Below, piece by piece: positions 1 through 8,640 of a DNA stretch of 64,000 bases. Where the stretch lies: the NCBI RefSeq assembly GCF_009933255.1, contig NZ_MAEI01000026.1, positions 1 through 64,000 on the forward strand, read 5' to 3'. Made by a program: the position numbers and the translations under genes. This DNA is from Enterococcus diestrammenae. GTDB lineage: Bacteria; Bacillota; Bacilli; Lactobacillales; Enterococcaceae. The notes below the pieces were generated by a model, which searched no databases, was not told the origin of the DNA, and saw only the letters and a program-made list of their open reading frames with translations. The stretch's first letter is position 1. Each line of letters begins with the position of its first letter.

Positions 1-111
1 TGGTCGAAACGATGAGATACTAACCCGCTGGAATCTCGAAAAAATTCTCACAAATCGTGTCCGAGGTATTGACTCAAATCCATATCTACCACTACACAAT
101 GAAAGGAATCC

Positions 112-534
112 ATGAAATTTCTCCTCACCATGAACCAAATCGCCTACTTCAAGCCCGAAACCACCGCCACCACCGCCCGCCGACTGAAGAACTACTATCA
201 CGGTGAAGGCAATCCCGCCATCTTCCTCATCTAGCAGATCGGACAACCATTGCAACCAGTCCTATAACGTAAAGAAGTCCGCGAGATATTTCTCGACATC
301 ATCTGGGAATAGGCAGCAACTTGCTGGCTCCAGCTGTTTTTGCAGGATTTTCGTGAGTTTTTCACTGCTGAAGAATGGCGAATGCTACAAATCCGCTATC
401 AGGTGTTGCATCCGTTTTTGAATTGGCTGTTGGTTGGGTATTTGAAAAAGTCTCATCTACTTCAGCTGATTACACAGCTTGTAAAAGATAGTGCCGAATC
501 GCTTCACAGGAAAAGTCTTAACCTACTGTGTTAG
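112..534 (+). pseudogene. Broken copy of an unrecognised 176-residue protein family (paralogue of 6163-6693)
   Basis: Read from the ATG at 112, this frame tracks the intact gene at 6163 almost codon for codon (MKFLLTMNQIAYFKPETTA, then FTAEEWRML and LHPFLNWLLVGYLKKS). It contains three in-frame stops: TAG at 232, TAA at 265 and TAG at 310. A segment of about 18 codons is missing after IFL compared with the intact copy, and there is a two-codon insertion near codon 18. The overall frame is kept despite the stops, so decay appears to be by substitution and in-frame indels. The function of the family is unknown to me. An AAAGGA ribosome site precedes the old start. Confidence 0.8.
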
Positions 535-572
535 AATATCTATCAGCCAATAAATCTATCCATAATAAATAA

Positions 573-595
573 CCCGCACCTTCAAAAGACCCGGG
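573..595 (-). terminator. Imperfect hairpin, probably the terminator of the leftward DUF6155-like gene
   Basis: CCCGCACCTT and AAGACCCGGG pair imperfectly around CAA. Read on the minus strand the hairpin is followed by TTATTTATT and lies just beyond the stop of the leftward gene at 629. A better-paired version of the same sequence is at 6639-6661, beside the paralogous gene, so this hairpin belongs to the duplicated segment. Confidence 0.45.
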
Positions 596-628
596 CATTT
601 TAGCTTGCTTTCATTCAATTCTTAGCCA

Positions 629-1165
629 TCACGGTTCAAAGACAGCACTAAAATTCTCCTGGATTGCCTCTTTGTATCCCCGTCCAATTTTGAGGGAGTC
701 CTGATAGAGCTTTTGCATTCTTGTAAAATACAGCACTTGTAGTTCCCCACTTTTATCTTTGGACCACTGCTTGATGACATCGTCAAACAGTTTTATCAAA
801 TGAGGATAGTAGTTCGAATAGATATCTCCAAATGGTAGCTGATAAGCAGTAGCAACTTCCAAATAATAGACTTCCAAGCTCAACACTAATTTTGGCACTT
901 TACAGACACGCTTAAAATCTTTCAAAAGTTGATTTGACTGCTTCAGATTTGGATACTTCATAATTCCTGACGCTCTGTTTTTCGGGAAGGTTTTGGCTAG
1001 TTTTTTCTGATACTCAGATAACAGAGGTTCCCATGCGGCCTCTTCCACCATCAAGTGAGCATCTGCGGAGGTTTTATAAATTTGTGCAATCGGTTGAATC
1101 AGTTCTTCTTTTTCCAATGCGTCCAATTGTTTTCTTAGAACTGGTAGTGCTAGTTGCTTTTTCAT
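629..1165 (-). CDS. DUF6155-like protein of unknown function
   Basis: A 178-residue soluble protein starting at an ATG with a GAGAGGAG ribosome site 6 bases upstream. The N-terminus (LRKQLDALEKEELIQPIAQIY) and the mixed helical body resemble what I recall of DUF6155 proteins in Firmicutes; this is a pattern match from memory. No catalytic motif, signal peptide or membrane segment is visible. It lies 62 bases downstream of the TOTE-type primase-helicase on the same strand and may be co-transcribed with it. That makes it a candidate accessory component, but guilt by association is the only evidence. Confidence 0.55.
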   Translation of the reverse strand: MKKQLALPVLRKQLDALEKEELIQPIAQIYKTSADAHLMVEEAAWEPLLSEYQKKLAKTFPKNRASGIMKYPNLKQSNQLLKDFKRVCKVPKLVLSLEVYYLEVATAYQLPFGDIYSNYYPHLIKLFDDVIKQWSKDKSGELQVLYFTRMQKLYQDSLKIGRGYKEAIQENFSAVFEP

Positions 1166-1226
1166 GGATGACTCCTCTCAACTTTTGGTTTTCTTTTTGT
1201 TCAGGATACAACATTTTCCAATTTAC

Positions 1227-4103
1227 TCACCCAAATCGCTTCCGAATCCGTCCCGCAATTTGCTTGGAAAAGATTCGCATCGCTACAATCTCACCATCCC
1301 CGCTAGATTGTGGCAATAACCACACTAACTCCTCATCGATTACCGCATAACTCCCCGAAAGTCCGTAGCGCTCATGAATTTCAATCCCGGAAGCCACTAG
1401 CTTATCAAGACCTTCCCGATAAGCATTGCGATAGTCTTCTGAAATCTTTTTCAGAGGCGTGATGCCAATTCTCACCTTTGCTCGAGTTTCCACGTCCAGT
1501 GAAAGGAGGGACTCCACCAATGATCGCGTTGGAAAGGTTACGTAGAGGTTCACTTGATGATTCACCCCTTGCAAATCTTTAGCAAACACCGGTTGATATT
1601 CCGCCCCAAAGAAATTACTTTGTTGCAATTGTGTCTGGTTATCGTGCAAAATTTGATAATCCAGTTTGCGATAGACCCGCATTCGTTTTTGATACATGCG
1701 AAATAGCGTAGGGATAGCGTAATCTACATAATCATAAACTCTCAGTTCCTCTTTTTCATCCAAATTACGTTGCAGACGTCCAAGATACTGCTTGATGACG
1801 GCTGCCCCAGAGTTAGGCATAGCTAGTAACAAAGTATCCAAAGCTGGTAAGTCAAAACCTTCACCAGCATAACTTCCAGTGGTTAATAATATAAACGGTC
1901 GCCCCTCATCCTTCAGTTTTGCAAACTCCTGTCGCAACTCACTGGACTTAATTTTACTGTTGAGAACATAGAGAGGCACATCGATATTCTCTGCCTCAAT
2001 CAACTCCTTCAAACGATCCAAATGCTTGACATAACGAGTAAGCAAAATCACATGGCGCTTTTCGACTACACAAGTTTTTATATCTGCTAGTAGTAATTGA
2101 TTTCGTGCGTCTGATTCCAACATCATTTCATAATACTCATGAATACTACGACCGACTAGCTCTCTTTCCTGTTCCCCTAAACCAGTAAACCGTAGATAGA
2201 GATTTTGCTGAATATGCAACGGTATTTCCTTGTGAGCTTTGTAGACTACTTCCCCAACCCGCATAAACAAAATGTTTTCTAACCCATCATCTTTCTCAGG
2301 TGTCGCGGTCAAACCATAGAGGTACTTCGATGATACCTTGGCAACCACTTCCTCAAAAGTCACTGCACTGATATGATGAGCTTCATCGACAATCACCATG
2401 CCATACTGAGAAAAGAGTTCTTCCAAAGCATCTCGCTTGGCCAAAGATTGGAAAAGGGCAATATCAATCAAACCACTTCTCAGCTCTTTGCCACCATAGA
2501 TTTTGCCAATCTGAGCCTTCTTTTTCAAACGGCCAGTCGGTGTGTATTCAGGAAACGGTTCGCCAGCGATTTCTAGAAAATTTTCCAGCGAGGATTGCCA
2601 TTGATCTGCCAAAGTTTTATTGTGAACCAAGATTAGCGTACTGACTTTCTTGTCAGCAATTAGTTTGGCGGCAGTTACAGTTTTCCCAAAGCCGGTATCC
2701 GCCTTCAATACACCGTAATCATCTGCTGCTAAAGCTGTTAAAGCTACTTGTTGAGCAGGATAGAGTTCACCGATGAATGTTGCAGCTAAAGATTGTCCTT
2801 GGCTTCTTTGATCGATCAATTCTAGATTTGGCAGACGATTTTCCAATTGGTTGACTAGCCCTCGAGGCAAATAAAGAGTTGTCTCGTCAATTTGTGCTAG
2901 CGTAATTTTTTTCGGAATATTATATGTTGGTAGGCGTTTACGTTTGGCAATTGTATAGGCTTTATTATTAAACGTTGCTAAGTAGCGAAGTTTGACAATA
3001 TCTTCATTGGTCAACTGAGCTCTTGCAATCGACAAGTGACTTCCCCATAAGACAGTCACTTGCGCTTCCGTGATGACTTCGGTTCCTTCACCTTCTGCCA
3101 CAGTAAATAAATCTATCTGGTCAGTAGTATCCGTTACTAAGGTTGGACGGAAATACTCAACCGGCGTTGCTGCTGGCATCTGTTGCAATACGTTATTTAA
3201 AAGATCTCGGGAGATTTTTGGAGTCGCCGCCAATGTCCCCCAGACATCATCAATCATTTCAAAGTTTTTGTTAATAAAGCGACTTGACCCGATGACGACA
3301 CGTTTTCCTTGTAGTGGCAGAGCAATCAGGTTACCAAAACCACCGTCACTCGTCTCTTCCTGATTTGGAAACATCCGGTCAAAGGATTCCAAATCTAGCC
3401 CAGGGTCATTTGCTAGCGCCAAACGCAAGATACCTTTTCCAAGTCTGCGGGCTTCTTTAGCTGTTACAGCCTCTTGAAAAAAGAACCAGATGTGACAGCC
3501 ATTCCCGGACTGAGAAAGTTCCAATAAAGGATGTAATCCCAAACTTTCCGCCGTCTCAACCACTATAGAAGCCTCATCTCGCCAATTCTTCTTGTCGAAA
3601 TCAAGAGCGAGAAAATAAACTTGGTTACCATTAAAAATTGGATAGATTCCGTAAAATGCCGCATATCCTTTGGTGGTTTTGCCTCTCAGATGGTCGTGAA
3701 TTCGTTCATCTGTCAACGGGACAAAATTTGAAACCGTACAGCTACTACAGGGAAAATGTTTATTTTTAGCTCTAGGACAAGGATATTTATTACGAGACCA
3801 ACACCATGGTGAGACCCAACCAGCTTTATCTGTCCGCTTATCCACATAACGATACGCCACGATATCCTCCCGTCCTCGAAAATAACTTCGATACAGGGCG
3901 ATTTTTTCAGTTATTGAATACTTTTTCTGGAGTGCTTGATTCGTCTTCAAATTCGCTTGAAAGGCTCTTTCAGTTGTAATCTGAGTCTGCTGACCATCGC
4001 TAAAAACCACATATTCCTCCTCGGCAAAGTAGTCGGTCAAACGCTGGAGTACTTTTACTTCAATGCCAGATTTTAGCGTATAAATATGATTGGTCTGCAA
4101 CAT
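1227..4103 (-). CDS. TOTE-type primase-helicase (archaeo-eukaryotic primase fused to SF2 helicase)
   Basis: A 958-residue multidomain protein. A Cys cluster (C101, C109, C119, C122) looks like a zinc site. An archaeo-eukaryotic primase/polymerase core follows, with the metal-binding FLALDFD at about 164-170, the nucleotide-binding SGNGCHIW at about 199-206 and GFGNLIALPLQ at about 255-265. The second half is a superfamily 2 helicase: Walker A ADTGFGKT (468-475), DEAH (573-576), GLTATP (597-602), a motif V-like GSYAGEGFDLP and motif VI QYLGRLQRN. The last 130 residues are unassigned. This fusion is the hallmark protein of TOTE conflict systems, thought to act against invading DNA. The ribosome site is weak. 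Flanking genes and two copies of another family suggest a mobile or exchangeable island. Confidence 0.85.
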   Translation of the reverse strand: MLQTNHIYTLKSGIEVKVLQRLTDYFAEEEYVVFSDGQQTQITTERAFQANLKTNQALQKKYSITEKIALYRSYFRGREDIVAYRYVDKRTDKAGWVSPWCWSRNKYPCPRAKNKHFPCSSCTVSNFVPLTDERIHDHLRGKTTKGYAAFYGIYPIFNGNQVYFLALDFDKKNWRDEASIVVETAESLGLHPLLELSQSGNGCHIWFFFQEAVTAKEARRLGKGILRLALANDPGLDLESFDRMFPNQEETSDGGFGNLIALPLQGKRVVIGSSRFINKNFEMIDDVWGTLAATPKISRDLLNNVLQQMPAATPVEYFRPTLVTDTTDQIDLFTVAEGEGTEVITEAQVTVLWGSHLSIARAQLTNEDIVKLRYLATFNNKAYTIAKRKRLPTYNIPKKITLAQIDETTLYLPRGLVNQLENRLPNLELIDQRSQGQSLAATFIGELYPAQQVALTALAADDYGVLKADTGFGKTVTAAKLIADKKVSTLILVHNKTLADQWQSSLENFLEIAGEPFPEYTPTGRLKKKAQIGKIYGGKELRSGLIDIALFQSLAKRDALEELFSQYGMVIVDEAHHISAVTFEEVVAKVSSKYLYGLTATPEKDDGLENILFMRVGEVVYKAHKEIPLHIQQNLYLRFTGLGEQERELVGRSIHEYYEMMLESDARNQLLLADIKTCVVEKRHVILLTRYVKHLDRLKELIEAENIDVPLYVLNSKIKSSELRQEFAKLKDEGRPFILLTTGSYAGEGFDLPALDTLLLAMPNSGAAVIKQYLGRLQRNLDEKEELRVYDYVDYAIPTLFRMYQKRMRVYRKLDYQILHDNQTQLQQSNFFGAEYQPVFAKDLQGVNHQVNLYVTFPTRSLVESLLSLDVETRAKVRIGITPLKKISEDYRNAYREGLDKLVASGIEIHERYGLSGSYAVIDEELVWLLPQSSGDGEIVAMRIFSKQIAGRIRKRFG

Positions 4104-4253
4104 AACTGATGCCTGCTTTCTTGTAATTCAAAATTGGGTTTCAGATATAAAAACTTATTCATTTCTTTTAAGGTCTTGTACAAGACAAAACAATATCTTT
4201 CCACAAAACAACTATCCATCGCAAAAGTCCTTAGTTAAGGATACAACTATCAC

Positions 4254-5720
4254 TTATTCATTGTAACTATCCGCCCAAAATGGGATATATTGCATAAACT
4301 TGTTACCAGCATTTTCATCATAAGCTTTCACCCAACCACCTTTGACAGCTAAAGCAATGGCCTTACTTGCCATTGCCGATTGCTTCGCCGATAGTCCAAA
4401 TCTTTCCCGCACCGATTTATTCGTCATAAAGGAATTTTCAAGGTACAATCGACTGGCATGATAATAGATTGCATTGACTCGTTCCCGATCACCCATATTA
4501 GTAAATGCCTTTCGTTGGTACAAAGTCACTAATGTATTATTTTCTTTTGCTACAATAGTCGGTGCCGGTAGAATATCAGTTTCCAAGGTAATAACTACTT
4601 TATCAATTCCACTTCCCCGAGCTTCGACTAAATGCATCTTTTTGAATAAATTAGCTAATTCTTCATTTCTAGAAATTGGCGGCAAATCCAAAAGACGATT
4701 GGCATCATTGATTGGTGCTCCCGGATTAATAATTTCCACTCGGTTATCATAAATTTCTACCATAGGATTACTACCTCTAACCGAGAAATCTTGATGTACG
4801 ATTTGATTAGCCACTAACTCACGAATAGCAAGTGCCGGATAGTCAGTCTTCTGTACTCGGCGACCACTCTCTTCGTAGACCTCGTCTTGAACTGGCAGAT
4901 GAAGTCGAATATAGGATAATAAGTCTTCAAAACCAACCACGACACCTTTAAGAATTGTCGTGTCAGCCACAGCCACCAATTTATTGACGCCACGATACCT
5001 GATTATTCGGACAGCATGAGACCGCAGATTATCAAACGTACTTAAATCTCTCGCAAATGTATACGCTCCTAAATTGGTAATATTGTAGTTTTCCCCAGAC
5101 TTTTCGATAATAAAATCCGCTTCCATCTTTTGCAGAATTTCATCCATCTCACTATCAGTCGGATACATAAGCATCGTCAAATAAGTTTGTACGTCTAAAA
5201 CATTAAAAACATCATCTTTCGTACAATTCACCCGAGCAAATTCACGTTCAAATGTCCGAGAGTCAAAAGAACGCCATAGCTCTCTTTCCTTTTCAGGATA
5301 AAGAGACAAATTCTTTACTGAAGAACCACTACGGATATACCGTTCACCATTGAATGCAACAGGTCTGCCTGCATTCATATGAATCACTAAGGCAACAATG
5401 TGTTTGCTATCTACTAATAAACTCTTAAACTCAATATATATTTTAGGTTCTAGCATTCTTTCCAACCAAGAAATAAACGGTTCTCCGCCTTTTTTCTCTG
5501 ATTCAGGGTAAAAGGTCGTTCCAATGATTTCTTTTTCATCAGAAATCCCCCAAACCATATAGGCAAATTGCTTACTTAACATAGCAGCGGAATTCGCCAA
5601 TGCTGATGCATATTTTCCTATTCGATCTGGATTGGTATTATTTCCTTTGTATTCAAGGATTTCAGATTCACTCTGAGCGATAAGCTCCCTTAATTTTCTT
5701 TCGTCCATTTTGTTTTCCAA
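4254..5720 (-). CDS. AlbA_2 (Schlafen-type) / HATPase_c_4 ATP-binding putative transcriptional regulator
   Basis: About 488 residues. The N-terminal AlbA_2 domain (ESEILEYKG, then SALANSAAM and VWGISDEKEIIGTTF) covers roughly residues 10-135. A GHKL-like HATPase_c_4 region follows around 300-390 (RELVANQIVHQDFS, DNRVEIINPG, ARGSGIDKV), with a probable winged-helix tail. Proteins of this layout are usually called ATP-dependent DNA helicase-like or transcriptional regulators, and their biochemical role is poorly known. The longest frame opens with a GTG at 5738, but GGAGG sits 7 bases before the TTG at 5720, which I prefer; an ATG at 5708 is an alternative. It is upstream of and parallel to the primase-helicase, with 150 bases between them. 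Confidence 0.8.
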   Translation of the reverse strand: MENKMDERKLRELIAQSESEILEYKGNNTNPDRIGKYASALANSAAMLSKQFAYMVWGISDEKEIIGTTFYPESEKKGGEPFISWLERMLEPKIYIEFKSLLVDSKHIVALVIHMNAGRPVAFNGERYIRSGSSVKNLSLYPEKERELWRSFDSRTFEREFARVNCTKDDVFNVLDVQTYLTMLMYPTDSEMDEILQKMEADFIIEKSGENYNITNLGAYTFARDLSTFDNLRSHAVRIIRYRGVNKLVAVADTTILKGVVVGFEDLLSYIRLHLPVQDEVYEESGRRVQKTDYPALAIRELVANQIVHQDFSVRGSNPMVEIYDNRVEIINPGAPINDANRLLDLPPISRNEELANLFKKMHLVEARGSGIDKVVITLETDILPAPTIVAKENNTLVTLYQRKAFTNMGDRERVNAIYYHASRLYLENSFMTNKSVRERFGLSAKQSAMASKAIALAVKGGWVKAYDENAGNKFMQYIPFWADSYNE

Positions 5721-6162
5721 GCTCTTTCCTCCAAACACATAAGAACTCTAAAATTACTGCTACATAGCATTTTACCTTATTTTCCAAATTAAATCCAACG
5801 AGGTCAGTCCCATTTATTATTGCACTAATCTTATGTTCTACTCTGTCACCATTCCTGCAATAACCCCTTAATATACGATCGTTAAACAACTACATCCTAT
5901 ATTGATACATCCCCCACTATTTTTCATCTCTCTCCTCCTCGTATGTACTTAAGCAGTGTCTCAGGATTGATGATAGCGCAATCCAGTTAAATTGACGGCT
6001 TCAAATAAACTACCTAGTATCAGAAAATAACCTTCGTTAATTATTGATAACCCATTATAATAGAACTATAGAGAGCCTTTACATTTTGTATTAGCATCAT
6101 TTCCATTGAGCCTACCCATAAATCAGATATGCACTACCATATCAATGAAAGCGAGGCCTTCC
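5721..6162. other. Intergenic gap between divergent accessory genes
   Basis: No convincing gene is seen in these 440 bases. TATAAT at 6056-6061 is a possible -10 element for the rightward gene at 6163, but the matching -35 region is poor. The rest is AT-rich and carries stop codons in all frames. Confidence 0.4.
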
Positions 6163-6693
6163 ATGAAATTCCTTCTCACCATGAATCAAATCGCTTATTT
6201 CAAACCTGAAACCACCGCCCGCCGGCTAAGAAATTACTACTACCATGGCGAAGGTAACCCGGTCATCTTCTTAGGCTATCTGCGGCTGATCCGTCATCTG
6301 CCCCAGCTAGCAGAACGAGCAAAACCTCTGCAACCGGAATTGTATCGGAAAGAAGTCCGCGCGATTTTCCTTGAGACCCACTGGGAGTCACCCGCAACCT
6401 GCTGGCTTCAGCTGTTTTTACGAGAGTTTCGGGAGTTTTTCACCCCTGAAGAATGGCGAATCTTGCAATTGCGGTATCAGGCATTGCATCCATTTTTGGG
6501 ATGGCAATTGGTTGGGTATCTGAAAAGGGCTCAACAACTTCAGGTGGTTTCCCAGCTTGTTCCTTCTCCCATAAGAAAACAGTCAAACAACTATGCTAGC
6601 TCCTCCCATGGTCAGCGAATCCAGCCCACAATAAATAACCCGCGTCTTCAAAAGACCCGGGCAATTTGTCGTACATTCACAGATAAGACATAG
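6163..6693 (+). CDS. Unrecognised 176-residue protein (intact paralogue of 112-534)
   Basis: Start chosen at the ATG at 6163, preceded by AGCGAGG; a longer frame from 6106 lacks a ribosome site, and the broken paralogue also begins at this point. The protein is basic and helix-rich, with PETTARRLRNYYYHGEGNP near the N-terminus and a conserved FREFFTPEEWRILQLRYQALHPFLGW block near 100-125. I do not recognise the family. The last 40 residues (after QVVSQLV) are not matched by the paralogue, which stops earlier, and they run through a hairpin at 6639-6661. The original stop may therefore have been lost and the tail may be junk. Confidence 0.6.
   Translation: MKFLLTMNQIAYFKPETTARRLRNYYYHGEGNPVIFLGYLRLIRHLPQLAERAKPLQPELYRKEVRAIFLETHWESPATCWLQLFLREFREFFTPEEWRILQLRYQALHPFLGWQLVGYLKRAQQLQVVSQLVPSPIRKQSNNYASSSHGQRIQPTINNPRLQKTRAICRTFTDKT
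6639..6661 (-). terminator. Hairpin downstream of the MmcQ gene
   Basis: CCCGCGTCTT and AAGACCCGGG pair with one mismatch around a CAA loop. On the minus strand TTATTTATT follows, so it can end transcription of the leftward MmcQ gene (stop at 6739). It is the better-preserved twin of the hairpin at 573-595. Confidence 0.5.
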
Positions 6694-6738
6694 CTGTCAT
6701 TTTCAAAAACATTTTACCCCTACCCAAAAAAGACTTTC

Positions 6739-7101
6739 TCACCGCGTCAACTTAAAGCTATCTTCCACCAATTGCGCGACTTCGGACAATTCCGATAACT
6801 GAGACAAATCCAAACTGACCCAGTGTTGCTTGTTCATATGGTATGCCGCGTAAATACCGGGTTTATTACGCAAGATTTCCCCGAGTTCAGGATTTATTTT
6901 GACATTAAGAATGACGATGTCTTCATCATCGGCTTCAGATACATACACCTTGTTTCTAGGAATCTCCATCAATACCCCAAACCACTTGCCGCTGATGGGA
7001 TGACGAAAGACACCAAAACTGGGATGTTTCTCAAATAAAAAATCTTCAGAAGTTCCAAAATTAGTAGAGATATATTCAGAAACGACTGCTCGTTGAATCA
7101 T
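6739..7101 (-). CDS. MmcQ/YjbR-family protein
   Basis: A 120-residue protein of usual MmcQ/YjbR length. The fold is indicated by the N-terminal helix, FEKHPSFGVFRHPISGKWFGVLMEI, VILNVKINPELGEIL, the PGIYAAYHMNKQHWVSLDL block and the C-terminal helix LVEDSFKLTR. These small proteins have a CyaY-like fold and are often annotated as DNA-binding; no enzymatic role is established. ATG start with AAAGGAGGG upstream. In the ancestral chromosome this gene probably lay directly downstream of the DUF1292 gene, before the satellite integrated between them. Confidence 0.85.
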   Translation of the reverse strand: MIQRAVVSEYISTNFGTSEDFLFEKHPSFGVFRHPISGKWFGVLMEIPRNKVYVSEADDEDIVILNVKINPELGEILRNKPGIYAAYHMNKQHWVSLDLSQLSELSEVAQLVEDSFKLTR

Positions 7102-7147
7102 TTAATGCCCTCCTTTCAAAGGATAACCTACCTCTTCCGCTACGTTA

Positions 7148-7190
7148 AAAAAGGAGAAACCCTGTCACACCAAGGTTTCTCCCACTTTTT
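7148..7190. terminator. Terminator copy at the left junction
   Basis: GGAGAAACC pairs perfectly with GGTTTCTCC around a variable loop. It is flanked by A-rich and T-rich stretches on both sides, so it can work in either direction. The same hairpin with a different loop is at 22147-22189. Confidence 0.7.
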
Positions 7191-7220
7191 AAGACTATTC
7201 TTCTTCTTCAGACATGAATG
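7171..7220. other. attL: Left attachment site (attL)
   Basis: A 50-bp sequence beginning CAAGGTTTCTCCCAC and ending CAGACATGAATG, identical to 22170-22219. Similarity extends left to 7148 with four mismatches in the hairpin loop. The repeat duplicates the last nine codons of the DUF1292 gene plus half of its terminator, so integration leaves the gene intact at the other end. Confidence 0.9.
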
Positions 7221-7320
7221 GAAAACGCTAGACAGTAGTTATTAATCGTTGTTATATCAGTATTTTCTAGATTTCAAAGTTCGACAATATTTCATTAATT
7301 CCCAATGGCTCAAAAGTAAA

Positions 7321-7342
7321 TGTGGGTCAATTTGTGGGTCAA
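7321..7342 (+). repeat. Integrase arm-type sites, left end (two TGTGGGTCAA)
   Basis: TGTGGGTCAA occurs at 7321-7330 and 7333-7342, a 12-base period. The same pair with the same spacing is at 22115-22136 next to the right attachment site. Paired repeats near both ends of an element with a tyrosine recombinase are expected for the arm sites bound by the integrase N-terminal domain. Confidence 0.7.
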
Positions 7343-7447
7343 TAAAAATTCACTCATAAGCGCTGGGGGCATTAGCATTTGTCAGTTATTGGCAAGTGCT
7401 TTTTTTGTGAACATAGAACAATACTTACTGCATATAAGGAACAAAAA

Positions 7448-7475
7448 GAGCATGACATCATTAACTGTCATGCTC
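7448..7475 (-). terminator. Terminator of the Panacea toxin-antitoxin operon
   Basis: GAGCATGACA and TGTCATGCTC form a perfect 10-bp stem with an 8-base loop. On the minus strand TTTTTGTT follows. The stop codon of the toxin gene lies inside the loop. Confidence 0.8.
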
Positions 7476-8147
7476 AATCAGAACCGGGTACTCATCAGCA
7501 ATCTGCATTGAAAATTCACGAATCTTGTTATATTGCTCTTTCATTGCTTCTTCGGCAGTTTTATTTCCTAATTTACTAGGGATAAACAAATGATATGGAT
7601 CTATCAAAGTAATAATCAAGGTATGCTTTGAATGTTTCTGTTTTTTATGAATTATTGGATCAACCTTATAAAAAGAAATCACCCGAAAGGCACCTCTGTT
7701 GTTTTTTTGAATACCAGTAAGTATATCGCTTTTTCTGAAGTAATCCCCATATAAATCTACAATATCTTCCCCAATATATTCAGAAAGTATTCTAATTATT
7801 CTATCCTTGTGCACTCCAGAACAGCTAACTGGTTCGCAATTTGATTTAATTATTGCAGGATTACCTCTTAAAGAATTAAACGCGTCTACTATATATGGAT
7901 CTAAAGCCTTTTGCTCAAGGGCAGGTAACATGTTTGAGAAAAAAATTTCTTCTATATTCATGCTACGCGTAACATTTTCAGCGAACTTAACTTTAACATC
8001 AGGTTTTGTTGCATTAATTGAGATAGGGTTGTATGACTCCGTAACAAAATTTCTAGCACTAATCCTATTCTTAATAATTTTCTCAACAGTACCCTCATTG
8101 TTTTTAAGTACTGATAAATTATTAAATATATCTCTTGACATACTCAT
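7461..8147 (-). CDS. Putative toxin partner of the Panacea-domain antitoxin
   Basis: About 228 residues from the ATG at 8147 (another ATG at 8141). Longer frames reach back to 8213 but run deep into the upstream gene; the chosen start overlaps it by 26 bases with GAAGAG upstream. I do not recognise the fold. Visible are a basic N-terminal half, a Cys pair in SNCEPVSCSGVHKDRI around 119-133, and a strand-rich C-terminus with KHSKHTLIITLIDPYHLFI followed by a helix. No membrane segment is present. Translational coupling to a Panacea protein is the standard arrangement of PanAT toxin-antitoxin pairs, in which the toxin domain varies widely, so a toxin role is inferred from context. Confidence 0.6.
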   Translation of the reverse strand: MSMSRDIFNNLSVLKNNEGTVEKIIKNRISARNFVTESYNPISINATKPDVKVKFAENVTRSMNIEEIFFSNMLPALEQKALDPYIVDAFNSLRGNPAIIKSNCEPVSCSGVHKDRIIRILSEYIGEDIVDLYGDYFRKSDILTGIQKNNRGAFRVISFYKVDPIIHKKQKHSKHTLIITLIDPYHLFIPSKLGNKTAEEAMKEQYNKIREFSMQIADEYPVLIEHDS

Positions 8148-8622
8148 CAACAATCTCTTCGTTTTCCATAGAGATATGGCTAATTCCCGGCTCATATTTA
8201 TCTTTCCAGGCAAAGTCTTGGTGGGTACGATCCACTAAGCTAAAATCATCAATATTGTTTGTTTGACTAATAATGTTATCTGAAAACTCTATTACATTGT
8301 TCATTTCTGCTGAGTTCTTAGCTATTGTAAAATCTTCATCCGGGGTATCAAAGCAGCCACTTTTTTCATCTCTATAAACATCCGCTTCAACCGGTCCGTA
8401 TCTCCACGCTTCAAATTTTGCAGGAAATAACTCTTTAGGGTAGTTTTGATCCTCGAACTCAGTCTCTTCTGTATTGCTGGCCAGCCTTCCGTAAGTAGCT
8501 CCATAAAAGGCATACAACAAGTATAACGTTTTTTGTACTTTTATTTGTGTCGGATTATCTAACTTTGAATATAGATATTTTACTAGCTTATTCTTTTCCG
8601 GAAATACATATTGTTCATTCAT
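8122..8622 (-). CDS. Panacea-domain protein, probable antitoxin
   Basis: About 166 residues if started at MNEQYVFP (ATG at 8622, with GGAGAATG upstream); the frame extends six codons further. The Panacea (SocA-like, formerly DUF4065) signature is clear: NKLVKYLYSKL, IKVQKTLYLLYAFYGATYG at about 27-45 and FPAKFEAWRYGPVEADVY at about 66-83. Panacea proteins serve as antitoxins in PanAT modules, as ClpXP-adaptor antitoxins (SocA) and as phage proteins (GepA). The overlapping downstream gene and shared terminator make a two-gene module. In a satellite it could stabilise the element or block competing phages. Confidence 0.8.
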   Translation of the reverse strand: MNEQYVFPEKNKLVKYLYSKLDNPTQIKVQKTLYLLYAFYGATYGRLASNTEETEFEDQNYPKELFPAKFEAWRYGPVEADVYRDEKSGCFDTPDEDFTIAKNSAEMNNVIEFSDNIISQTNNIDDFSLVDRTHQDFAWKDKYEPGISHISMENEEIVDEYVKRYI

Positions 8623-8640
8623 AATGCATTCTCCTTCCAC

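Noticed and set aside
7374..7412. A plus-strand hairpin with seven Ts near the left end of the satellite
   Set aside because: No plus-strand gene precedes it; pairing (AGCATTTG with CAAGTGCT) is short, so I did not list it as a terminator.
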